From an uncultured Planctomycetaceae bacterium (GTDB lineage: Bacteria > Planctomycetota > Planctomycetia > Planctomycetales > Planctomycetaceae): DNA of 8,146 nt. The stretch covers positions 1 to 8,146 of the forward strand of contig CAIJTL010000845.1 in NCBI GenBank assembly GCA_903823545.1, given 5' to 3'. The translations under genes were made by a program, and so were the position numbers. Positions 1 through 7,980 of this stretch are shown here, one piece after another. Positions within the stretch are counted from its first letter, which is position 1. Each line of letters opens with the position of its first letter. A model generated the notes under the pieces. That model saw only the letters and a program-made list of their open reading frames with translations. It had not been told where the DNA came from and ran no database searches.

Positions 1-2
1 AA

Positions 3-101
3 ACCTATTGTGCCAAGGCCCTCCGCAAGCTTGGCCGTAATACGGAAGCCGACGTCCGCGAAGCTGAGGCAGCATCAATCACCCATCGGACTATGCGCTG
101 A
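3..101 (+). CDS. C-terminal end of an unidentified protein, possibly TPR-like (5' truncated by the window edge)
   Basis: Frame 3 is open from the window edge to a TGA at 99-101 and encodes 32 residues. The first part reads YCAKALRKLGRNTEAD, followed by an Ala/Glu-rich stretch. The alternation of Ala, Leu, Gly and Arg resembles the second helix of a tetratricopeptide repeat (a KAL..LGR.xEA pattern), so this may be the end of a TPR or other all-helical protein. Frame 2 stops at once, and frame 1 is open to 113 but gives a Pro/Ser-rich, less protein-like peptide. The stop lies 19 nt from the stop of the convergent NHL ORF, and no terminator hairpin is visible between them. Function cannot be assigned from so short a piece; the reading frame itself is moderately likely. 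Confidence 0.45.
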   Translation, partial: TYCAKALRKLGRNTEADVREAEAASITHRTMR

Positions 102-120
102 ACCGCGAGAGTGACAGCGT

Positions 121-459
121 TCAGGGTTGATGGATCTCAAACCTCTGAATGCGTTGGTTCCCGGCATCGGCGATGTAGAGATGGCCGTGGCTGTCGAAGG
201 CCATACCGTGAGGGAGGGTGAATTGGCCGGGATCACTGCCGGAGTCTCCGAAGAACTTGCTGTTGGTCGCATGGCCGATAGCCCGCCAAAGTATTGCGCC
301 GTGCTCGATAGCAATCCAGTCGTCGCCTCGCAACGCTCCGCTGATCCGCACGGCCCGAACCTCTAACTGGTCGAGCGTTGAAAAGCGAGCGAGTTCACGT
401 TTCTCTTTTCGCCGGGCGTTCGGCGTTCGCTCCTGACGTTCCCGAATCCTAAATCGCAC
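121..459 (-). pseudogene. NHL-repeat protein remnant (one C-terminal NHL repeat)
   Basis: The last ~45 residues of this 112-residue frame are a clear NHL beta-propeller repeat. It has GQFTLPHGMAFDSHG (about 79-92), LYIADAGNQRIQRFE (about 94-108) and the usual short tail before a TGA. NHL repeats normally come in four to seven copies forming an extracytoplasmic or scaffold propeller. Only one is present here, and residues 1-65 show no NHL pattern. Residues 1-25 are Arg/Glu-rich and look like translated intergenic DNA. The only long start is a GTG at 457-459, which lies inside the left arm of a palindromic repeat and has no convincing Shine-Dalgarno. I infer the 3' end of an NHL gene that lost its 5' part. 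A very short real protein cannot be excluded. It is downstream of and on the same strand as the DUF1501 gene, and NHL proteins are common companions of PSD1/DUF1501 clusters. Confidence 0.55.
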
Positions 460-530
460 TGGCCCGACGCGCCAGCGAGGGAGTGAAAATCATCGTCGGC
501 TCCGATCCCTTGCTGGCGCGTCGAGCTAGT
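458..530. repeat. Imperfect palindromic intergenic repeat (25-bp arms, 23-nt spacer)
   Basis: Arm 458-482 (core GGCCCGACGCGCCAGCGAGG) is matched by the reverse complement of 506-530 at 22 of 25 positions. The spacer is 23 nt. Transcribed in either direction it would form a long GC-rich hairpin. It sits between the DUF1501 stop (562-564) and the NHL remnant, so it could end the - strand transcript, although no T-run follows it. When translated, the arms give repeated LARRAS-type peptides. From memory, such palindromes recur in planctomycete intergenic DNA; I could not check that here. Confidence 0.7.
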
Positions 531-561
531 ATTGAATCAGTCGGCGGCCGTGAGACATTCA

Positions 562-2022
562 TTACGCCAAGATGTCTTTCACGATGTTTCCATGAACGTC
601 GGTCAGTCGGAAATCGCGGCCTTGGAAGCGGTAGGTCAACTTTTCGTGATCGATGCCGAGGCAATGCAGCATCGTGGCGTTGAGGTCGTGGACGTGCATC
701 GGTTTGTCGGTGATGTTGTACGAGAAATCGTCAGTCTCGCCGTGGACGAGTCCCTTCTTCATTCCACCACCCGCGAACCACATCGTGAAGTTGCGTGGGT
801 GATGATCGCGACCGTAGTTCTCTTTGGTCAGCGTTCCCTGGCTGTAGACAGTACGACCAAACTCGCCGCCCCACACGACCAGCGTGTCGTCCAGCATTCC
901 GCGTTGCTTTAAATCTTTGACCAACGCAGCAGCAGGACGATCAGCGGCTTTCGTCAGTTGGCGAATGCTGCCGGGCAAGCCTCCGTGGTGATCCCAGCCG
1001 CGCAGGAAGACTTGCGTGTATCGGACGCCACGCTCGGCCATTCGTCGCGCGAGCAAGCAGTTGTACGCGAACGTGCCGGGGTCAGTGACTTCGGGACCGT
1101 ACATGTCGAGCACGTGCTTGGGTTCATCGGAAATGTTGGTCAATTCCGGGACCGACGTCTGCATCCGGAAAGCCATTTCGTATTGCGCGATGCGAGTATT
1201 GATTTCCGGATCACCGACTTCTTCGAACCGCTTTTGGTTCAGCTTGCCGAGCCCATCGAGCATTTTTCGGCGCGTCGTTGAGTCAACGCCCGCCGGGTTC
1301 GAGAGGTACAGCACCGGATCACCCTGTGATCGCAGTCCGACACCCTGATGCTTGGTTGGGAGGAAACCCGAACCCCACAAGCGCGAGAAGAGTGCCTGCG
1401 TCGCCGAACCGGGTGCGATTCGTGATGTCAGCACAACGAAGCTCGGCAAGTTCTGATTTGGACTGCCAATGCCGTAGGAAATCCACGCACCGGCGCTTGG
1501 CCGACCAGGGAGTTCGCTTCCAGTTTGAATGAACGTGATCGCCGGGTCGTGATTGATCGCGTCGGTGTGCATCGACTTCACGATCGTGATGTCATCCACG
1601 ATCGAGCCAATCTCCGGCAGCAATTCGCTGACCAACGCCCCGCTTTCGCCATGCGGCCGAAACTTGAACAACGTCGGAGCGATCGGGAACCGAGTCTGCC
1701 CCGAAGTCATCGTCGTGATGCGTTGCCCATTGCGAACCGATTCGGGCAAGTCCTTGTCGAAATACTCTTCCATCTTCGGCTTGTAGTCGAAGAGGTCCAT
1801 CTGCGATGGCCCATCTGCCATAAAGAGCCAGATGACTCGCTTGGCCGTCGGAGCGTGATGCAGCGCGGGCAGGATCCCGGCCGATTCGTTCACAGCAGGC
1901 TCGGCTAACAACGACTGTGGATTCATCGTCGCCGCCAATGCCGCCCCACCGAGTCCCGCGGCGCACTTGCCGAAGAAATAGCGTCGTGTTTCTTGCAGTT
2001 GAAATTCTTGAATCGGGTTCAT
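562..2022 (-). CDS. DUF1501 domain protein, Tat-exported (486 aa)
   Basis: A full-length DUF1501 protein of 486 residues, a usual length for the family. The N-terminus has a twin-arginine signal: TRRYFFG (12-18) followed by an Ala/Gly-rich hydrophobic segment (20-32), so export in folded form by Tat is expected. Family landmarks in order are [15 protein letters not shown] (68-82), the Ser/Thr- and Pro-rich middle, GWDHHGG (342-348), [10 protein letters not shown] (382-391), GRDHHP (404-409) and [20 protein letters not shown] (445-464). DUF1501 belongs to the alkaline phosphatase/sulfatase-like superfamily, and the Asp/His clusters are probable metal ligands. The reaction and substrate are unknown. 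The ATG is preceded by a modest GGA element (CGGAACTCAATC before ATG). It is the last intact gene of the - strand cluster, 68 nt after the nucleotidyltransferase. DUF1501 genes are very often paired with PSD1 genes, as here. Confidence 0.95.
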   Translation of the reverse strand: MNPIQEFQLQETRRYFFGKCAAGLGGAALAATMNPQSLLAEPAVNESAGILPALHHAPTAKRVIWLFMADGPSQMDLFDYKPKMEEYFDKDLPESVRNGQRITTMTSGQTRFPIAPTLFKFRPHGESGALVSELLPEIGSIVDDITIVKSMHTDAINHDPAITFIQTGSELPGRPSAGAWISYGIGSPNQNLPSFVVLTSRIAPGSATQALFSRLWGSGFLPTKHQGVGLRSQGDPVLYLSNPAGVDSTTRRKMLDGLGKLNQKRFEEVGDPEINTRIAQYEMAFRMQTSVPELTNISDEPKHVLDMYGPEVTDPGTFAYNCLLARRMAERGVRYTQVFLRGWDHHGGLPGSIRQLTKAADRPAAALVKDLKQRGMLDDTLVVWGGEFGRTVYSQGTLTKENYGRDHHPRNFTMWFAGGGMKKGLVHGETDDFSYNITDKPMHVHDLNATMLHCLGIDHEKLTYRFQGRDFRLTDVHGNIVKDILA

Positions 2023-2090
2023 GATTGAGTTCCGTAAGTGAATTGTCCGAAGTTTGTCAGTGGGTCAACACACACTTTGAATTTAAGAGA
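2023..2090 (-). other. 68-nt spacer between the nucleotidyltransferase and DUF1501 genes
   Basis: Short AT-richer gap inside the - strand cluster. On the - strand it has one good -35-like hexamer, TTGACC (complement of 2063-2068), but no acceptable -10 element 16-18 nt downstream. An internal promoter for the DUF1501 gene is possible but not supported. No hairpin with a T-run is visible, so read-through from the upstream genes is the simpler reading. Confidence 0.3.
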
Positions 2091-2681
2091 TTATCCGTCT
2101 GGATTGTCGATGAGTTGCTGTAACCGCTCCGCGTGTTCCGGGCAGAGTCGTGAGGACCAGGATTCATCGACCAAGCCCATTGCGAGCAAGTCTTCCAAAT
2201 GAACTTGGTCTTTGCGGCGGAATGAATTCAGCTTCATTCGAACGAGTGCCTCCAATGTGACGATGCGATAATCATCCGCGTCCTCCGACTCCGTCACGTC
2301 AGCGTTAAAGACCGGGTAAGAGGCTTTGACTCGTTCACCCGCAAACAGCAGATGGACTCCACGACTTGGCTTACCATCGGGCCCATCAATGAAACAGTCG
2401 ACGCCGTTAACAAAATGATATTCAAAGCCAACCGATTCGAGGGCGACTTTGATGGCGTCAAAGTCCGATCGACGGACGAGGATGTCGACATCGTTGGTGT
2501 TTCGCACGGCATCAATATCAACACGAGCAACCCACGCCGCGACAGCGTTCCCGCCCGCGACTGCGTATGGAATACCGGCATTCTCCAATGCGGATGCTGC
2601 CCGACAAGCTCGCTCTTTCACTGCTTCCACAGCGTCGATCATCCTTTGCCAAGAGAAGTCATGGAGCGCTAACGTCGTCAT
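2091..2681 (-). CDS. Nucleotidyltransferase-fold protein, AbiEii/DUF6036-like (196 aa)
   Basis: A cytoplasmic protein of 196 residues with no signal peptide. It has the polymerase-beta/MNT-type nucleotidyltransferase signature: a helix, then AGIPYAVAGGNAVAAW (35-50) with the GG of the nucleotide-binding loop, then TNDVDILV (62-69) with the paired acids D64 and D66. A helix-strand unit follows (SDFDAIKVALESVGFEY), then GVHLLFAGERVK (108-119). DYRIVTLEALVRMKLNSFRR (137-156) and HLEDLL (161-166) are typical of AbiEii- and DUF6036-like proteins. The usual third carboxylate is not obvious: the strand that often carries it has His110. These families include toxins that transfer nucleotides to RNA or protein, but many members are uncharacterised, and no AbiEi-like antitoxin gene is adjacent. 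The start is secured by an AAGGAG Shine-Dalgarno 6 nt upstream, inside the end of the PSD1 gene; the two genes are 3 nt apart. Co-translation with PSD1 is inferred; activity is unknown. Confidence 0.85.
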   Translation of the reverse strand: MTTLALHDFSWQRMIDAVEAVKERACRAASALENAGIPYAVAGGNAVAAWVARVDIDAVRNTNDVDILVRRSDFDAIKVALESVGFEYHFVNGVDCFIDGPDGKPSRGVHLLFAGERVKASYPVFNADVTESEDADDYRIVTLEALVRMKLNSFRRKDQVHLEDLLAMGLVDESWSSRLCPEHAERLQQLIDNPDG

Positions 2682-2684
2682 CGT

Positions 2685-5600
2685 CTACTCCTTCGTCAGC
2701 GTCTCATCCAGGTTCAACATCAGGTTCCCCATCATGGTCATGGCGGCGAACTCGCTGGGGTTGATGGATTCATCTCGCTTGGATTCGCCGATGCTCAGCA
2801 GCTTCACCGCTTCGTCCGGCTTGCCTTGGTAGTGCGTATGGTGTTCTTGGAAGAGAGCACTGAGCACCTCCATCTCGGTGGCGGTTGGTTTGCGGCCGGT
2901 CGCGAGTCGGAAGCCGTGCGTCAGCCGGTCAGCGTATGAACTGCCTCCTTCAACCATCATGCGACGAGCGAATTGGCGAGCGGCTTCGACGTATTGCTCG
3001 TCGTTCATCGTCGCCAGCGCTTGCAGCGGCGTGTTGGTTCGAGGGCGTCGGACAGTGCAGACTTCGCGGGACGGTGCGTCAAACGTTGAGAGCGACGGCG
3101 GTGGCGAAGTTCGCTTCCAAAATGTGTACATGCTCCGGCGATAGAGTGCCTCGCCGGAATCGCGTTTGAAAACACTCGTGGTACTTCCTTGGAATGCAAC
3201 CGCTTCCCAAAGGCCGTTCGGTTGATACGGCTTAACGCTCTTGCCGCCGAGCTTTTCGACAAGCAGGCCACTTGTGAAGAGCGCGGTATCACGAATGACT
3301 TCCGCATCGAAACGGAATCGAGGACCACGTGCGAGAAGCACGTTTTCTGGATCACGTTTCACCAAGTCTGAAGAAACCTTCGATGATTGCTGATAAGCAT
3401 TCGAGGTCAAGATCAAGCGGAACATGTGCCGCATATCCCAAGGTTTTGGAGCGGCGGCTTCACTCGATTCCGCAGCCGTGCGGAAGGTTGGTGTTTGGAA
3501 TTCCGTCGCCAACCAATCGAGCAATTCTGAGTGTGTTGGCCAGTCTCCCTGTGACCCAAAATCCTCAGAAGTTTTCACGATACCTCGGCCAAAGAATTGC
3601 TGCCAAAAGCGATTGACGGTTACGCGAGCGCTCAGAGGATGCGACGGATCGACGAGCCACTTCGCCAACCCCAAGCGATTGACCGGAGCCCCTTCAGGCA
3701 GCTTGCCGCCGAGAGCCGCCGGGACACCGTGAGTGACCTTGTCACCTTTCTTGTCGTAGGCACCGCGGATCAGGATATTGATCTCACGCTGAGTCGGCAT
3801 TTCTGCCATGACCATGGTGCTGGGGATCGACGCATCGAGGTCGGTTCGCTGCTTGTTCAACGCATCGACCTTGGCATGGAGCGGATCGAATGTCGGGCGA
3901 GTTTTCACGTAGATGTTGGTCAGAAAGTATTCGCGGATCTGTTTCTTCTGATCGTCGTTCCGTTTGTCTTGCTCTAATTTGATCGCATCACGGATTGGCT
4001 GCGGAACCTTCGATTGAGTTTGAGCTTTCTCGAACGCTTCCCAAGCGAGCAGCGATTCGAATCCTTGATTGTCTTGCGGGGTGCGAGTGACGCTTCCCGC
4101 TTTGTCCCAATAGACAGTTCCATCGAACTGCGTGAAGGCGAGCCCATTGAGCACTTTCCCGGCGGGAAGACCAACGTGAGCCGCATCAACTTCTAAACGG
4201 ACCCATTCGCCGAGCTTCGGCAAGTCGCCGAGTCGCCGATGTCCGGGAACGTCGCCTGAGCCGAAAGCGATTGTGTCTGCTCCCCAAAACGCGCGATGTT
4301 CCCAGACGCCATCGTTCCATTGCAGCATCACTGTCTTCGGCGGATTCGCTGGATCGAGGTAGCAGTACGCGAAGAGCTTGTCCCCTTCGCCGATCTTCAA
4401 TCCGGGAGCCGCTCCCGTGAAGAAATGCTGAGTCATTCCGTTCCCGGTTCGCTTCGTAGACTTCTCGCCGGAGAAAACTGGCTGCGGCTTCGTGACGAAC
4501 TCCCACGGCGAATTGCCCTCTTGTTTCGCTCCCGATGGCGTTGCGTCTTCGACCCAAACGAACTCCTTCGGGTCGGTCAATGACTTCCCTTCAACCGGAG
4601 CGGGTTCGGTGTATTCAACCTTGGCCACTTCGTCGGAAATTTGTTTGCGAGTCGCAGCAAGTTGCTCGTCGATCGACTTAAACTGCGCTTCGTTTTCCGG
4701 TGTCGGCAGCTTGATCATCGGCGGCGGCAGCAAGGCATTGCCGTCCATCGCAGCGTCTGCTGTCGAGCCGTAGAAGGAATACAACTGATAGAACTCTTTC
4801 TGCGTGACAGGATCGAACTTGTGGTCGTGACAGACCGCGCAACCGAGCGTCAGTCCGAGCCACACGGTGCCGATCGCTTCGGTCCGGTCGACCGCATATC
4901 GCACGCGAACTTCATCGTCGATCGAACCACCTTCACTGGTCGTCACGTTGCAACGGTTGAAGCCTGATGCGACTCGTTGGTCGAGCGTCGAGTTCGGCAG
5001 CAGATCACCGGCAATTTGCTCGATCGTAAATTGATCGAACGGTAGATTGCGATTGAACGCACCAATCACCCAATCGCGATACGGCCAAAGCGATCGTTCG
5101 TTATCCAAGTGCAAGCCGTGCGAGTCGCCGTAGCGAGCAGCATCGAGCCAATAGCGAGCAAGATGTTCGCCGTGTCGTGGTGATTGCAGCAGTCTCTCAA
5201 CGAGTTTGTCGTAGGCATCAGCCGACTGGTCGGCAACAAACACATCGATTTCCGCGAGCGTTGGCGGCAGCCCGGTGAGATCGAATGTCAGTCGTCGAAT
5301 GAGAGTCAACTTGTCTGCGGGAGCTGTCGGTTTCAATCCGGCCTTGTCCAGCTTCGCAAGAACGAACCGATCAATGGGATTCTTGGCCCATGCCTCGTTG
5401 GAGACTTTCGGCAACTCCGGACGCGTCGGTGCGACAAACGACCAATGCGGCTTGTATTCCGCCCCCTCATCAATCCAACGTTTGAGCGTTGCGATCTGTT
5501 CCGCCGAAACTTTCTTTCCGGAAGCCGGCGGAGGCATTTTCAGATCCGGGTTGTCGGTCGTCATGCGAGCGATCACTTCGCTCTCAGACCACTTTCCCGC

Positions 5601-5837
5601 GACGATTCCGATCTTCCCGGAGTCGAGCTTCGCGACGGCCCCCTCGCGTTGATCAAGCCGCAAGCCTCCTTGGCGTTGCTTCTCATCGGGGCCGTGACAT
5701 TTAAAGCAGTTGTTGGAAAGGATCGATCGCACATCGCGACCGAACTCAAGCTTTTCAACCGGCTCGGCGGCATTCACATCGACGTGTGCAAGGCTGCTTG
5801 CAAGAAACAGTGCCAGCCAGGAGAGACGCTTCGTCAT
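2685..5837 (-). CDS. PSCyt1-DUF1549-DUF1553 (PSD1) exported cytochrome c protein (1050 aa)
   Basis: A planctomycete-type multidomain protein. Residues 1-24 are a Sec signal ([18 protein letters not shown] onward, likely cleaved after the Ala-Ala at 23-24). Residues ~32-125 are PSCyt1: heme motif C44-F-K-C47-H48, with a Met in MPPP (101-104) as a possible axial ligand. Residues ~150-360 are DUF1549, including [13 protein letters not shown] (229-241) and a second CxxCH, C333-A-V-C336-H337, in [13 protein letters not shown] short helical stretch (~385-406) leads into a beta-rich region (~425-590) resembling a lectin/carbohydrate-binding sandwich. Residues ~715-1045 are DUF1553, with [16 protein letters not shown] (741-756), [16 protein letters not shown] (911-926) and [13 protein letters not shown] (934-946). 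The frame is open 81 codons further upstream (to 6080). I chose the ATG at 5835-5837 because it starts the signal peptide and has GAGGA (complement of 5845-5849) 7 nt ahead of it. The substrate is unknown; a heme-linked extracytoplasmic role is inferred. First gene of the cluster with the nucleotidyltransferase and DUF1501. Confidence 0.95.
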   Translation of the reverse strand: MTKRLSWLALFLASSLAHVDVNAAEPVEKLEFGRDVRSILSNNCFKCHGPDEKQRQGGLRLDQREGAVAKLDSGKIGIVAGKWSESEVIARMTTDNPDLKMPPPASGKKVSAEQIATLKRWIDEGAEYKPHWSFVAPTRPELPKVSNEAWAKNPIDRFVLAKLDKAGLKPTAPADKLTLIRRLTFDLTGLPPTLAEIDVFVADQSADAYDKLVERLLQSPRHGEHLARYWLDAARYGDSHGLHLDNERSLWPYRDWVIGAFNRNLPFDQFTIEQIAGDLLPNSTLDQRVASGFNRCNVTTSEGGSIDDEVRVRYAVDRTEAIGTVWLGLTLGCAVCHDHKFDPVTQKEFYQLYSFYGSTADAAMDGNALLPPPMIKLPTPENEAQFKSIDEQLAATRKQISDEVAKVEYTEPAPVEGKSLTDPKEFVWVEDATPSGAKQEGNSPWEFVTKPQPVFSGEKSTKRTGNGMTQHFFTGAAPGLKIGEGDKLFAYCYLDPANPPKTVMLQWNDGVWEHRAFWGADTIAFGSGDVPGHRRLGDLPKLGEWVRLEVDAAHVGLPAGKVLNGLAFTQFDGTVYWDKAGSVTRTPQDNQGFESLLAWEAFEKAQTQSKVPQPIRDAIKLEQDKRNDDQKKQIREYFLTNIYVKTRPTFDPLHAKVDALNKQRTDLDASIPSTMVMAEMPTQREINILIRGAYDKKGDKVTHGVPAALGGKLPEGAPVNRLGLAKWLVDPSHPLSARVTVNRFWQQFFGRGIVKTSEDFGSQGDWPTHSELLDWLATEFQTPTFRTAAESSEAAAPKPWDMRHMFRLILTSNAYQQSSKVSSDLVKRDPENVLLARGPRFRFDAEVIRDTALFTSGLLVEKLGGKSVKPYQPNGLWEAVAFQGSTTSVFKRDSGEALYRRSMYTFWKRTSPPPSLSTFDAPSREVCTVRRPRTNTPLQALATMNDEQYVEAARQFARRMMVEGGSSYADRLTHGFRLATGRKPTATEMEVLSALFQEHHTHYQGKPDEAVKLLSIGESKRDESINPSEFAAMTMMGNLMLNLDETLTKE
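2688..2693 (-). promoter_or_regulatory. Shine-Dalgarno of the nucleotidyltransferase gene, inside the PSD1 gene end
   Basis: On the - strand the sequence reads AAGGAG-TAG-ACG-ATG. AAGGAG is both the last two sense codons (Lys-Glu) of the PSD1 gene and a near-perfect ribosome binding site, 6 nt before the ATG at 2679-2681. A ribosome ending PSD1 translation would be placed to restart on the next gene. This fixes the start and argues that the two genes form one transcript. Confidence 0.8.
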
Positions 5838-6091
5838 GGAACGATCCTCATTCGGGTGGGCCAATGATCGCAGCCGCGCGGAAGTTGGCTGCGGAAGGTC
5901 GGCGATTCTAATCATCTTCCACAATCCATCGGAAGTGCCTTGTTCCAACTTGGCGAGACTCATTTCGGGCTGATTTTTTCGATTTGACCGATCGCATTCA
6001 TTGTGCGGGGGATAGAGGACAACTTTTAGAGCGACGGTTAGACTCCTCCGCTCGTGTGCTTCGCTGACCTCACCCGACATCGAGACTTCAC
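5838..6091. promoter_or_regulatory. Divergent intergenic region between the PSD1 cluster and the diheme peroxidase gene
   Basis: These 254 bp should contain both promoters. For the - strand there is a -10-like TAGAAT (complement of 5905-5910), 68 nt from the PSD1 ATG, but no good -35. Just downstream of it is a small hairpin with 7-bp arms 5869-5875 and 5887-5893 and an 11-nt loop, which would lie in the 5' leader. Nearer the start is the GAGGA ribosome site (complement of 5845-5849). For the + strand there is a TTGACC at 5984-5989, without a matching -10 at normal spacing. The peroxidase ATG at 6092 has only a weak GAG (6082-6084) ahead of it. The shared region makes joint regulation possible. 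The promoter calls are weak; the region boundaries are firm. Confidence 0.4.
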
Positions 6092-7957
6092 ATGCTCACT
6101 CGCGCCCCGCTTTCGTCCTTGTCGCTTCTTGTTGTCACTCTGCTATTCATCGGCCAAGCGAATGCCGGATCGTCGAATAGTTTGCTCGATGTCTCGGCAG
6201 ATGGAAAATTGCTGGCGTGTTCCAATCGAGACAGTGGGACGGTCACGATCGTTGACGTCGCCAAACTCGAAAAGCTGCGCGAGATCAAAGTGGGACACAA
6301 GCCGGAAGGCGTCTCCTTCATTGGCGACAGTCATCAACTTGCTGTCGCGGTTTATGCGGATGACCTAATTGCGTTCGTCGATGCCGATCGAGGCGAAGTT
6401 GTCGGTCAGTGTGAAGTTTACGATGAACCGTATGGTTTAGTGTCGACTCGCGATGGATCGCGGTTGTGGGTCACGTTGGAGTATCCGGGGCAACTCGTCG
6501 AAATTGATCCTCGATCGAGCAAGGTACTGCGGACACTCAAAGCGGGAGCGTTCCCTCGTGGCTTGGCACTGACTCCCGATGAGAAGACAGCCCTCGTGAC
6601 GGAGTATCTCACAACAACAGTTCGACTGATCGAACTCGCTTCCGGCAAAGAGATCACCAACGTGCCGGCATTGGCGACCGATAGCCTGGCACGACAAATC
6701 ACAGTTCATCCCACACGACCGAAAGCCTACTTGGCTCACATGCGATCGAAGGTCAATGTGGCACACGGCGAAGGTTCGATCTTTCCGTATGTCAGTGTGG
6801 TTGATCTGCCGCAGGCGGGCGCGACGGAAGTGAGCGAACCGTTGAAGCGAAAGCGAATGCCGATGGACTCGTTTATCGGCGCGCTGGTGACGGCCAATCC
6901 GTGGGAGATTTCACTCAGCCCGAACGGTCAAGACGCTGTCGTGGTCTTCGGTGGGACCGATGATTTGTTTGTCTGCAAAGTCCGCGACGACAACTACCGC
7001 GAACTCTCATTCGTCCGGCACATCAACGTGGGACACAATCCGCGAGCGGTGACGTTCTCGCGAGACGGGAGCATGTTTCTGATTTACAACGCACTCGATT
7101 TTGAATTGGTCGCGTATGACACCGAGACAACGCAGAAGGTCGGTTCAGTCAAAGTGACCGACAATCCGCTCGGCGATGAGATTCTTCGAGGGAAGCAATT
7201 GTTCTATTCGGCGTTGATGCCGATGGCCTCCCGACGTTGGATCGCGTGCTCAAGCTGTCATCCCGATAGCGATGCCGACGGACGAACTTGGCAGAACCCG
7301 GAAGGACTTCGCAACACACCGCCGCTGGTTGGTCTGGCTTGGACGCACCCGCAACATTGGTCGGCTGATCGTGACGAGACTCAGGACTTCGAGCACACGA
7401 TTCGTGGCCCACTGATGCAAGGTCGAGGCTTGATCAACGGCGCGGTTGCCGCATCACTTGAAGCGCCGAACAAAGGCCGCTCGCGAGATCTCGATGCGCT
7501 CGCCGCCTACACGAACTCGCACACCGTACCGCTGAGTCCTCACGCGAAGAACGGTTTGACAGAATCGGCCAAACGAGGCCGCGACCTCTTCTTCTCGAAA
7601 GAGACCGCTTGTGCCACTTGCCACTCTGGGCCGTTCTTCAGCGACTCGAATCCTGCAACGAAACCAACTCTGCACGATGTCGGCACCGGTCGCTCTGATC
7701 CGTCGGAAAAGATGCCGCTGAAGTATGACACTCCCACGTTGCTCGGCGTTTACCGCTCAGCCCCGTACTTGCACGACGGCTCCGCCGCGACCCTCCGCGA
7801 CCTGCTGACAACCAACAATCCCGCTGACAAGCACGGCAAGACCAGCCAACTCAACAGCCAGCAAGTCGAAGACTTGGTCGAGTTCCTCAAATCGCTCCCC
7901 TACGAAGACCCGCAACCAGAAGCCGTCAAAGCGGGCCTTAAGAAGGTTGACCGCTAA
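6092..7957 (+). CDS. Exported beta-propeller / diheme cytochrome c peroxidase (MauG-like) fusion (621 aa)
   Basis: A Sec signal covers residues 1-25 (hydrophobic SLLVVTLLFIG, likely cleaved after QANA). Residues ~28-360 form YVTN/WD40-like blades. About seven can be traced by the pattern DG/DE..L.V......VxxxD....KVLRTLKxG..P.GLAL, for example near 35-75, 78-119, 121-161, 163-190, 206-240, 276-322 and 323-358. Residues ~362-605 are a diheme peroxidase domain of the CcpA/MauG family. The first heme motif is C386-S-S-C389-H390, the second C507-A-T-C510-H511, and the family motif TPTLLGVYRSAPYLHDG (547-563) includes H561. Family members reduce hydrogen peroxide or oxidise a protein or small-molecule partner in the periplasm. 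The propeller may bind that partner. Transcribed divergently from the PSD1 cluster, which also encodes c-type hemes. The ATG start has a weak ribosome site but sits directly before the signal peptide. The gene is intact; the substrate is unknown. Confidence 0.92.
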   Translation: MLTRAPLSSLSLLVVTLLFIGQANAGSSNSLLDVSADGKLLACSNRDSGTVTIVDVAKLEKLREIKVGHKPEGVSFIGDSHQLAVAVYADDLIAFVDADRGEVVGQCEVYDEPYGLVSTRDGSRLWVTLEYPGQLVEIDPRSSKVLRTLKAGAFPRGLALTPDEKTALVTEYLTTTVRLIELASGKEITNVPALATDSLARQITVHPTRPKAYLAHMRSKVNVAHGEGSIFPYVSVVDLPQAGATEVSEPLKRKRMPMDSFIGALVTANPWEISLSPNGQDAVVVFGGTDDLFVCKVRDDNYRELSFVRHINVGHNPRAVTFSRDGSMFLIYNALDFELVAYDTETTQKVGSVKVTDNPLGDEILRGKQLFYSALMPMASRRWIACSSCHPDSDADGRTWQNPEGLRNTPPLVGLAWTHPQHWSADRDETQDFEHTIRGPLMQGRGLINGAVAASLEAPNKGRSRDLDALAAYTNSHTVPLSPHAKNGLTESAKRGRDLFFSKETACATCHSGPFFSDSNPATKPTLHDVGTGRSDPSEKMPLKYDTPTLLGVYRSAPYLHDGSAATLRDLLTTNNPADKHGKTSQLNSQQVEDLVEFLKSLPYEDPQPEAVKAGLKKVDR

Positions 7958-7980
7958 GCGGCAATCCCGCCGTATCGTTG

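Noticed and set aside
449..664. A - strand frame with two LARRAS peptides
   Set aside because: It overlaps the end of the DUF1501 gene in another frame, and the repeated peptide is just the translation of the two palindrome arms.
2091..2681. An AbiE-type toxin-antitoxin or phage-defence pair
   Set aside because: Only the nucleotidyltransferase half is present. The flanking genes are PSD1 and DUF1501, with no small or winged-helix antitoxin gene in either spacer.
5184..5867. A 227-codon + strand open frame inside the PSD1 gene
   Set aside because: Fully antisense to conserved PSCyt1/DUF1549 codons, Arg-rich composition, no recognisable motif or ribosome site. It looks like a shadow of codon bias.
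5838..6080. N-terminal extension of the PSD1 frame by 81 residues
   Set aside because: The extra residues show no domain, run to within 12 nt of the divergent peroxidase start, and would bury the signal peptide. The ATG at 5837 has both a signal peptide and a ribosome site.
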